This document shows positions 52,117 to 59,028 of a DNA stretch of 64,000 bases, piece by piece. Made by a program: the position numbers and the translations under genes. This stretch comes from Nitrosomonadales bacterium (GTDB lineage Bacteria > Pseudomonadota > Gammaproteobacteria > Burkholderiales > Gallionellaceae): contig JACQFX010000026.1 of the NCBI GenBank assembly GCA_016199835.1, positions 1 through 64,000 on the forward strand. The letters run 5' to 3'. The notes below the pieces were generated by a model, which was given only the letters and a program-made list of their open reading frames with translations, searched no databases and was not told the DNA's origin. Numbering within the stretch: the first letter of the stretch is position 1; the number at the start of each line of letters is the position of its first letter.

Positions 52117-52875
52117 ATGCGAATTGAAATGATGAAGCAAGATCAAGCAGTGCCAGAAAAATCAACTTTTATTGGCTACGCCAGGAATATGCTATGCGAT
52201 ATTCTGGGTGTGGTGGCAATGAGCGCATTAATCGGTGCAAGCCTGGGTGTCCTCAATGCCCGCGCCGACGATCAATCGGGCCACACCGAACATGATAATA
52301 TGCCCGGCATGCATGACATGGCCGGTATGCATGATATGGATCATTCAGGCCATGAACATTACTTGTCGGGAAAGAGGGCTTATACCCGTTCGCTCAAGTC
52401 CTATGATGTTCCCGAATTAAAATTGGTGGATATGAATGGGAAGCAGGTGGCCTTGCGCGAGTTGCTGGATGATCGTGCGCCCATACTGTTGAATTTCATT
52501 TTCACAAGCTGCACTACGATCTGCCCGGTGATGATCGCTACTTTTCAGCAGGTACAGAACAGACTCGGGGTGGATCGGAAAGGTGCACGCCTGGTGTCTA
52601 TTTCCATTGATCCCGAAAACGATACGCCGGACAAACTGAAAGAATATGCGGCAAAATACCAAGCCGGATCGCGCTGGACATTGCTGACGGGCTCGGTAGA
52701 GGATTCGCAAAACGTGCAGCGGGCATTTGGTGTTTTTGCGGGGGATAAAATGGACCAGAAACCCGTTACCTTGATGAAGGCAAAAGGATCGGGCAAGCAG
52801 TGGGTTCGTCTGGATGGGCTGGCCGATGCGGGCCAGATTGTCAGTGAATACGACAAATTGAATATGAAGAAGTAA
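52117..52875 (+). CDS. SCO1/SenC/PrrC-family copper chaperone
   Basis: 252 aa with an N-terminal membrane/signal segment (ILGVVAMSALIGASLGVLNARA), then a Met/His-rich stretch (HDNMPGMHDMAGMHDMDHSG) that should bind copper, then the thioredoxin-fold SCO domain with the copper-binding CxxxC motif FTSCTTICPVM and SISIDPENDTPDKLKEYA. The distal His expected later in the fold is not clear to me. In this context it could load copper into the MofA-like oxidase or into cytochrome oxidase. It lies 137 nt after the cytochrome gene. Confidence 0.85.
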   Translation: MRIEMMKQDQAVPEKSTFIGYARNMLCDILGVVAMSALIGASLGVLNARADDQSGHTEHDNMPGMHDMAGMHDMDHSGHEHYLSGKRAYTRSLKSYDVPELKLVDMNGKQVALRELLDDRAPILLNFIFTSCTTICPVMIATFQQVQNRLGVDRKGARLVSISIDPENDTPDKLKEYAAKYQAGSRWTLLTGSVEDSQNVQRAFGVFAGDKMDQKPVTLMKAKGSGKQWVRLDGLADAGQIVSEYDKLNMKK

Positions 52876-52925
52876 AAACGACAGGTGTTTTTTACGAGAC
52901 TCACTTGAGGAGAAAAATTTACCTT

Positions 52926-53372
52926 ATGAAGCGTTCAATATTTTTTGCAGCCAATCCGGTTGCATTTCGGCGGACTCATGGTTTTACCCTGCTTGAATTG
53001 TTGGTGGTCATGGTGATCATCGGGCTGCTTGCAGGTTATGTGGGGCCGAAATATTTTTCCCAGATCGGCAAGTCGGAAGTTAAAGCGGCGCGAGCGCAGA
53101 TGGATGCTTTGGGGAAAGCTATCGACCAGTATCGCCTTGATGTGGGGCATTATCCGACGACGGAGGAAGGTTTGGTCGTATTGGTGACCCGCCCCCCTAA
53201 TGCGACTAAATGGGATGGCCCGTATCTGGTCAAGAGTGTTCCAGCCGATCCGTGGGGAAATGCCTATTTGTATAAATCACCAGGAGATCACGGTGAGTAC
53301 GATCTGGTTTCCTATGGAAAGGATGGGCGGCCTGGCGGCGAAGGCGAGGATGGCGATATCACCAACTGGTAA
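52926..53372 (+). CDS. gspG: T2SS major pseudopilin GspG
   Basis: A 148-aa major pseudopilin. The prepilin site is RRTHG|FTLLELLVVMVIIGLLAG, cut after Gly19. The mature protein has the T2SS-G pattern: ARAQMDALGKAIDQYRLDVGHYPTTEEGLVVLV, DPWGNAYLYKSPGDHGEYDLVSYGKDG, including the Ca-binding-type Asp-rich end GGEGEDGDITNW. ATG 52926 is chosen; the TTG at 52905 would make the leader longer than usual. It opens the right half of the secretion cluster. Confidence 0.95.
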   Translation: MKRSIFFAANPVAFRRTHGFTLLELLVVMVIIGLLAGYVGPKYFSQIGKSEVKAARAQMDALGKAIDQYRLDVGHYPTTEEGLVVLVTRPPNATKWDGPYLVKSVPADPWGNAYLYKSPGDHGEYDLVSYGKDGRPGGEGEDGDITNW

Positions 53373-53474
53373 TGGCCGCGCATGAGCCTTAGGGGAACAC
53401 AGATTTCCCGTGCAGCCCGGGGAGCTTCGAAGGGAATGTTTCGCATTACTCGACAAAAATAAATATTCTCGACT

Positions 53475-53498
53475 GACCAGTTCCTGGTCTGTGTTTTT
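53475..53498 (+). terminator. Hairpin with T-run between gspG and gspF
   Basis: Stem GACCAG (53475-53480) / CTGGTC (53484-53489), 3-nt loop, followed by TGTGTTTTT. It lies in the 167-bp gap and could partially terminate transcription so that the major pseudopilin is made in excess of the platform proteins. The stem is short, hence the modest confidence. Confidence 0.4.
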
Positions 53499-53539
53499 CA
53501 GCATACTTGATCTGATCGGGTGGCCTAAATGGGGTGGCA

Positions 53540-54730
53540 ATGCAGTTCGAGGTAAAAGCGTTACGCAATGGCGAGGGGATAACGTTACTGACGTTAGACG
53601 CCATCAACTCTGATGAGGCTGTGGCCCAGGCGAAATCGCGTGGATATTCGGTTATTTCCACGCGGTCAAAGTCGGGTTCGCTGTCGTTGAGTTTTGCCCG
53701 GAAGAATAAATTCCCTCTGGTGTTATTCAGTCAGGAATTGATAATGCTGCTTGAGGCGGGCTTATCATTGGTCGACGTTCTGGAGACGCTGGCCGAGAAG
53801 GAATCTCAGCCCGGGCTGAAGAAGACTCTGGGGCAATTGATAAACAGCCTGTATGAAGGACATAACCTGTCCTACGCCCTTGAACGATTGCCGGACGATT
53901 TCCCCGCGCTATATGTTGCGATGGTGCGCTCCAGCGAGAAAACCGGATCGCTGGCCGAGGTGCTGAAGCGATATGTTGTTTATGAATCACAAGTGGAAGG
54001 CATCAAAAAGAAAGTAGTCAGTTCTTCGGTATACCCGGTTCTTCTGGCGGTGGTTGGCACCCTGGTTGTAGTGTTCCTTATGCTGTTTGTCGTCCCCAGC
54101 TTTAGTCACATATATGAAGACATGGGCGGAGAGCTTCCCTTCATGTCGCGGCTCCTGATGGAGTGGGGGCAGTTTCTGGAGGCGCATAAGAAAACCGTAT
54201 TGAGCCTGGTGGTGGCGATTCCGACCGCATTGATTATTGCTGCCATACAACCTGCAAGCCAGGTCTGGCTGAAACGGAAGTTATGGGAACTGCCGACAAT
54301 CGGTGAGCGATTGAGGCTGTACGAAATGGCGCGTTTCTTTCGCTCTTTAGGGATGTTGTTGCAGGGGGGGATGCCGATAATCGTGGCACTCGATCTTGTC
54401 TCCGGCTTGCTTCAGGAAAGCAGAAGAGAGAGGCTCAAACTTGCCTCCCAGAGTATTCAGGAGGGAGGGGCGATTTCACAGGCAATGGAGAAATACGATC
54501 TGGCCACGCCCTTGGGGCTGAAATTGTTGCGCGTGGGAGAGCACACCGGGCAAATGGGAGAAATGATGGGGCGCATCGCCTTGTATTACGAAGAGGAAAC
54601 GGTGCGGTGGATCGAGATGTTCGTGAAGTTGTTCGAGCCGCTCTTGATGGTCTTTGTCGGTTTGCTGGTTGGCGTTATCGTTGTCCTGATGTATTTCCCG
54701 ATTTTTGAATTGGCTGGGAGTATCAAGTGA
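53540..54730 (+). CDS. gspF: T2SS/T4P inner-membrane platform protein GspF/PilC
   Basis: A 396-aa polytopic platform protein with two repeated T2SSF domains. Repeat 1 contains FSQELIMLLEAGLSLVDVLETLA and SEKTGSLAEVLKRYV; repeat 2 contains EMARFFRSLGMLLQGGMPIIVALDLV and GEHTGQMGEMMGRIALYYEEE. Three membrane segments are visible, the last at the C-terminus (PLLMVFVGLLVGVIVVLMYFPIF). ATG 53540 is preferred to the GTG at 53534. Its end overlaps gspE by 4 nt. Confidence 0.94.
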   Translation: MQFEVKALRNGEGITLLTLDAINSDEAVAQAKSRGYSVISTRSKSGSLSLSFARKNKFPLVLFSQELIMLLEAGLSLVDVLETLAEKESQPGLKKTLGQLINSLYEGHNLSYALERLPDDFPALYVAMVRSSEKTGSLAEVLKRYVVYESQVEGIKKKVVSSSVYPVLLAVVGTLVVVFLMLFVVPSFSHIYEDMGGELPFMSRLLMEWGQFLEAHKKTVLSLVVAIPTALIIAAIQPASQVWLKRKLWELPTIGERLRLYEMARFFRSLGMLLQGGMPIIVALDLVSGLLQESRRERLKLASQSIQEGGAISQAMEKYDLATPLGLKLLRVGEHTGQMGEMMGRIALYYEEETVRWIEMFVKLFEPLLMVFVGLLVGVIVVLMYFPIFELAGSIK

Positions 54731-56433
54731 GTACACTCGTAGCGGTTAAGGACAATGCCAAACACTCCGTCATTACTCCGCAATTGATACGTGATGCGCG
54801 GGCAAAGGCCGCGCAAACGCACCGCAGTGCCACCGAGATTCTGGAGAGTCTGGTCGGCCTCGAGTCCCCGGAATTTGTGGCAGCCCTGGGCGAGTTGCTG
54901 CACTACCCGACCTTCAGCGCGGACGGCTTGAACGAATTAACCCAATCCTTCGATGCCCTGTCGTTTCCCAAGTCTTCAGAATTGGCGTGCCTCGCGCTGA
55001 GAAACGAGAACGATGACCTCATAGTGATAATGAGCGATCCGTTCAACCTGGAAGTGCAGACCTGGCTGGAGCAGCACATCCAATCTGATTTCTCCTGGGG
55101 GCTGGCACATCGGTCAGACATAGAAGCCTATCTGGCGCATCACGAGAGATCGCTGAATGCCATGGATAGCATGCAGCAGGATGTGTCTGAACGATCAACC
55201 GCCGATTATGACGGAACCGTTGAGGAGTTGTCCTTCAAGACTATCAACGAGGAGACAAGTGTTGTCGTCAAGCTCGTTCAGTCAACGGTATATGACGCAT
55301 TGAAAGCGGAGGCGAGCGATATTCACCTGGAGACATCGCCCACGGGTCTTGTCATCAAGTACCGGATCGATGGTGTCCTCGTCACGACCTGCGCATTAGA
55401 GGGCCTGGAATTGGCCGAGCAAGTGATCTCGCGCATCAAGGTTATCTCCGGGCTGGATATCACCGAGCGGCGTACTCCTCAGGATGGCCGTTTCAAGGTC
55501 TCGGTGCAACGCCATGAAGTTGACCTGCGCGTTTCGATCATGCCCAGTGTGTTCGGGGAATGTGCTGTGTTGCGTGTTCTGGATAAGCGCGCATTGTCCG
55601 ATCAGATGAAGGGCTTGCGGCTCGATCATCTGGGTTTCGATGAGAAATCCATGTTATTCATACGCCGTCTATCCAGGGAGCCCTATGGCATGATCCTGGT
55701 AACGGGGCCAACGGGAAGCGGCAAGACGTCCACCCTGTATGCGGCTCTTACGGAGGTTAATCATGGAACCGATAAAATAATTACGATTGAGGATCCGGTC
55801 GAGTACCAATTGCCGGGAGTGTTGCAAATACCCGTGAATGAGAAAAAAGGACTTACCTTTGAGCGCGGATTGCGCTCCATCTTGCGGCATGATCCGGATA
55901 AGATAATGGTAGGTGAGATTCGTGACCCGGAGACTGCGCAGATCGCCGTGCAGTCTGCGCTGACAGGCCATCTGGTGTTTACCACCGTGCATGCAAACAA
56001 TGTATTCGATGTCCTTGGCCGCTTCGTGCATATGGGCGTGGATCCCTACAGTTTTGTTTCCGCCTTGAACGGAGTCGTGGCCCAGCGTCTGGTTCGGGTC
56101 ATATGCAAAGAATGCATCACGGATGACACGCCGGAAGAGTCGTTGATTCTTGAATCGGGGCTTACCCTGGAAGAAGTCAGGCATGTCCATTTCCGTCGCG
56201 GGTCTGGATGCAGGCATTGCCGGGGAACAGGCTTCAAGGGAAGAAAAGCGATTGCGGAGATACTGAATTTGAACGATGAATTGCGTGAGCTGATAGTCGG
56301 GAAACAGCCCGTCCGCCTTATTCGGGAAGCGGCAAGACGGAACGGGACGCGCTTGCTGCGAGAAGGGGCATTGGATCTGGTTTTCCAGGGAGAGTCGACA
56401 TTAGAGGAAGCCAATCGTGTCACTTTTAACTAA
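54727..56433 (+). CDS. gspE: T2SS/T4P secretion ATPase GspE/PilB
   Basis: A 568-aa hexameric ATPase that powers pseudopilus assembly. The N-terminal T2SSE_N domain is followed by the core with Walker A GPTGSGKT (residues 327-334), the Asp box DKIITIEDPVEYQL, Walker B-like DPDKIMVGEIRDPETA and the His box TGHLVFTTVHANN. A zinc-binding tetracysteine element C460-xx-C463 / C495-xx-C498 is present, as in GspE and PilB. A GTG start overlaps gspF; the end overlaps the next gene. Confidence 0.95.
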   Translation: MSTLVAVKDNAKHSVITPQLIRDARAKAAQTHRSATEILESLVGLESPEFVAALGELLHYPTFSADGLNELTQSFDALSFPKSSELACLALRNENDDLIVIMSDPFNLEVQTWLEQHIQSDFSWGLAHRSDIEAYLAHHERSLNAMDSMQQDVSERSTADYDGTVEELSFKTINEETSVVVKLVQSTVYDALKAEASDIHLETSPTGLVIKYRIDGVLVTTCALEGLELAEQVISRIKVISGLDITERRTPQDGRFKVSVQRHEVDLRVSIMPSVFGECAVLRVLDKRALSDQMKGLRLDHLGFDEKSMLFIRRLSREPYGMILVTGPTGSGKTSTLYAALTEVNHGTDKIITIEDPVEYQLPGVLQIPVNEKKGLTFERGLRSILRHDPDKIMVGEIRDPETAQIAVQSALTGHLVFTTVHANNVFDVLGRFVHMGVDPYSFVSALNGVVAQRLVRVICKECITDDTPEESLILESGLTLEEVRHVHFRRGSGCRHCRGTGFKGRKAIAEILNLNDELRELIVGKQPVRLIREAARRNGTRLLREGALDLVFQGESTLEEANRVTFN

Positions 56434-57262
56434 AAATGAGTTGCGGGTGGTGCTGTGCCATAACCAGTTGCAACTGGTTCATGTCTCAGGTCGGCTCACG
56501 CTTAAGGGGTGGGCGTATCAGGTACTGGATAAGCAGATACATTCTTTCGGGGCGGATCCTGATATGCCGTGGAGCATGGGGGTCAATAAACTGGAGACGG
56601 TATTATCCGGTCTGGATATTCAGCCCGAATCCGCCAGCATCGTTTTGTCCGATTATTTCCTGCGCTACGCAATAGTGGATGCGGATCCGACCCTGCATGG
56701 TGAGGCGGAGCAAATTGCATATGTCAAATATCGTTTCGGAGAGCTATATGGGGAAAGCGCCGACTCGTGGGAATTGAGGTTGGATCAGGAGTATCCCGGA
56801 GCCCCCTTCTTCGTCAGCAGTGTGGAGGGACAATTGATCGCTGACCTGCGCGAAACGTTTGCTCAGGCTCATGTGAGGTTGCAGTCGATCCAGCCCTGTT
56901 TGATGAGAATGTACAATCAATGCCGGGCGGAATTTAAAAACAGGGATGCGTGGTTCATACTTTTCGAACACGACAGTTTGTGCATGGTTTGGCTTAAAAA
57001 CGGACGCCCCAATAGCGTTCGGAAGATCAGGGTGGCGGATGACTGGCTGCAAAAACTGCCGGAGATTATCGAACGGGAAACCTGTCTGTCTGGACTGGAT
57101 ACAGAGGCGAAAGAGGTTTTCCTGTGGTCATTCGACCAGCTAGACTGGGATATGCGGCAGAGTGGTGGACGCTGGAAGTTTATCAGGATTCAGCCCGCGC
57201 CCCCTTCAGGCTTGCAGGCCCAGTATGATGAGCAATATGCGTTAGCAATGTGTGGTGTATGA
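56417..57262 (+). CDS. PilM/GspL-like cytoplasmic platform protein
   Basis: A 281-aa actin-like-fold protein without a membrane helix, resembling the cytoplasmic half of GspL or PilM (ASIVLSDYFLRYAIVDADPTLHGEAEQIAYVKYRF, AWFILFEHDSLCMVWLKNGR). It is followed by PilN-, PilO- and PilP-like genes, so the inner-membrane complex is of the split MNOP type rather than the GspL/GspM type. A GTG start lies 17 nt before the gspE stop. Identification is by position and weak pattern. Confidence 0.72.
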   Translation: MSLLTKNELRVVLCHNQLQLVHVSGRLTLKGWAYQVLDKQIHSFGADPDMPWSMGVNKLETVLSGLDIQPESASIVLSDYFLRYAIVDADPTLHGEAEQIAYVKYRFGELYGESADSWELRLDQEYPGAPFFVSSVEGQLIADLRETFAQAHVRLQSIQPCLMRMYNQCRAEFKNRDAWFILFEHDSLCMVWLKNGRPNSVRKIRVADDWLQKLPEIIERETCLSGLDTEAKEVFLWSFDQLDWDMRQSGGRWKFIRIQPAPPSGLQAQYDEQYALAMCGV

Positions 57263-57263
57263 G

Positions 57264-57797
57264 ATGACAGAATTGCGGCTTGATTATCAGAAGAATGCTC
57301 CCTTTCCCTGGTTGGGGGTATGTCTGGCAGGCGTTGTGGCGGTTGCGTTGGTTCTGCTCGCGATCTATTTTGTGCACCTGCGCAATCAAGTCGATGCGCT
57401 GGAATTCAGGCTTGATCGAGCTGCCTCGAAAGAAAGTGCCCGCAAGTCCGCCGGCCCGACGAGCGAAGCTGGCAGGCTGAATTTGTCGCAGGAAATAAAG
57501 AATGCGAATGATGCGTTGCATCACCTGAGCGTACCGTGGGGCACTTTATTTGATGCGGTGGAATCATCGCGCGGAAGCCGCGTCACTTTGCTGACATTGG
57601 AACCGGACTTTGAAAAAAGGCAGGTGAAAATAGGCGGCGAGGCGAAAAACTATGATGCGATAATGAAATATATTACCGAAATGCAAGGGCGCGATATATT
57701 TGGCCCGGTCTATTTGCAACATCACGAAATAAGGCACGATGACCCGGAAAAACCAGTGCGGTTCACTCTGCTTGCGAATTGGCAGGACAAGCAATGA
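57264..57797 (+). CDS. PilN-like inner-membrane protein
   Basis: 177 aa: one membrane helix near the N-terminus (WLGVCLAGVVAVALVLLAIYFVHL), a coiled coil (LRNQVDALEFRLDRAASKE) and a small periplasmic ferredoxin-like domain (WGTLFDAVESSRGSRVTLLTLEPDFEKRQVKIGGEAKNYDAIMKYI, in parts), the PilN architecture. It starts 1 nt after the PilM-like stop. It probably docks PilM-like protein at the membrane and binds the PilO-like subunit. Confidence 0.75.
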   Translation: MTELRLDYQKNAPFPWLGVCLAGVVAVALVLLAIYFVHLRNQVDALEFRLDRAASKESARKSAGPTSEAGRLNLSQEIKNANDALHHLSVPWGTLFDAVESSRGSRVTLLTLEPDFEKRQVKIGGEAKNYDAIMKYITEMQGRDIFGPVYLQHHEIRHDDPEKPVRFTLLANWQDKQ

Positions 57798-58423
57798 CGA
57801 GTAAATCGGACGCTATCTTATCCCGCCTGGCGCACTCGTTTGTGCATAATGGCCAGTCGTTTGCGGCAGTGCCTTTGCAGGAAAGGCTGCGCTGGAATGC
57901 CAATCGACTCTTGCCGCTTATGGGCTGGCCTGGCATGGTGGCAATCGGTTTGGCGGTGATGTGCGCCCTGTTTTATTTTTCAACTCTACGGCCCATGCAG
58001 TCCAGTCTGGAAAGGTTGAAGCTGAGCGTGAGTTCAATGCAGTCGTCGGCTATGCAAAGCAAGGTTGATCACAGTGCCGATACGCCGTCTGAACAGCTTG
58101 CCGAATTTTATAAATTTCTTCCCCCGGAAAAAGACTCGCCGCACTGGTTGGGTTTGATGGCGGAAATCGCCAATGAAAATGGCCTCGCCTTGAATCATGG
58201 AGAGTACGCTGTAGTGCGCGAGTCGGCTGGGCCGATGCGGCAACTCAAGATCACGTTGCCCGTGCAAGGAACCTATCCGCAGATTCGTGAATATCTTGAG
58301 GATCTGACGCTGGAAATTCCAGGCATGTCGTTGGAGAACGTGCAGTTTGAGCGGGAAGATATTGTGGATACGGTATTGCAGGCAAAAATTAAATTGATCC
58401 TTTATCTGAGGCAGGGAGCATGA
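57794..58423 (+). CDS. PilO-like inner-membrane protein
   Basis: 209 aa with a membrane helix at about residues 44-66 (GMVAIGLAVMCALFYFSTL), a coiled-coil stretch (SSLERLKLSVSSMQSSAMQSK), and a periplasmic domain with LAEFYKFLPPEKDSPHWLGLMAEIANENGLAL and LPVQGTYPQIREYLEDLTLEIPGMSLENVQFERED, the PilO pattern. The start overlaps the PilN-like gene by 4 nt (ATGA). Confidence 0.78.
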   Translation: MTSKSDAILSRLAHSFVHNGQSFAAVPLQERLRWNANRLLPLMGWPGMVAIGLAVMCALFYFSTLRPMQSSLERLKLSVSSMQSSAMQSKVDHSADTPSEQLAEFYKFLPPEKDSPHWLGLMAEIANENGLALNHGEYAVVRESAGPMRQLKITLPVQGTYPQIREYLEDLTLEIPGMSLENVQFEREDIVDTVLQAKIKLILYLRQGA

Positions 58424-58974
58424 CGCTGAAGCGCGGGCATTGGATAGCGATTATTCTTGTGACGATAGTGCTGATCGTTATGGCGCCGTCAGATGACGTA
58501 GCCGGCGCCAGGAAAAATGCGCGTCCGGACAAGTCAGGCCCCAACACATCAGCCTTGTCTGCGGACAGGCAAACTACCCGCGATGCCGGGCGGGTGGAGA
58601 TGGCACTGCTGGACAAACTTAAAGCGAAGCCGCAGGAAGACTCGGAGGTGAACGATGTTTTCAATCACACCTCGTGGTATGTGCCGCCTCCCGCCCCACC
58701 CGCCCCTCCGCCGGTGAAGTTTCTGGAGCCGATAATAGCGCTCCCGCCGCCAGAGCCAACAGCCCCTCCGTTGCCGTTCACGTATTTTGGACGTTACGAG
58801 GATGGGAATGTGCGGACAGTTGTTCTTGTAAAAGGCGGCCGGGTGTATGCCGTCAAGGTAGGTGAGATTCTTGACGGTGCGTATCGTGTTGAGGATATAT
58901 CGCAAGGGGTGGTGACTTTGACATACCTGCCGTTGAACACCACGCAGTCATTACGTACGGGCGAGACGTCATGA
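58420..58974 (+). CDS. PilP/GspC-like periplasmic connector
   Basis: 184 aa: an N-terminal membrane helix (WIAIILVTIVLIVMAP), a flexible Pro-rich linker with runs of Pro/Ala/Val (about residues 85-115), and a small beta domain (FTYFGRYEDGNVRTVVLVKGGRVYAVKVGEIL, in parts) similar to the HR domain of PilP/GspC that binds the secretin. It overlaps the previous gene by 4 nt. The GspC-like DGAYRVEDISQGVVTLTY end supports a secretin-contacting role. Confidence 0.78.
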   Translation: MTLKRGHWIAIILVTIVLIVMAPSDDVAGARKNARPDKSGPNTSALSADRQTTRDAGRVEMALLDKLKAKPQEDSEVNDVFNHTSWYVPPPAPPAPPPVKFLEPIIALPPPEPTAPPLPFTYFGRYEDGNVRTVVLVKGGRVYAVKVGEILDGAYRVEDISQGVVTLTYLPLNTTQSLRTGETS

Positions 58975-59028
58975 TCAGCGGCTGTTGCAGAAAATTAAAA
59001 TAAAATCGGAATCCGAGGGACAAATGCC

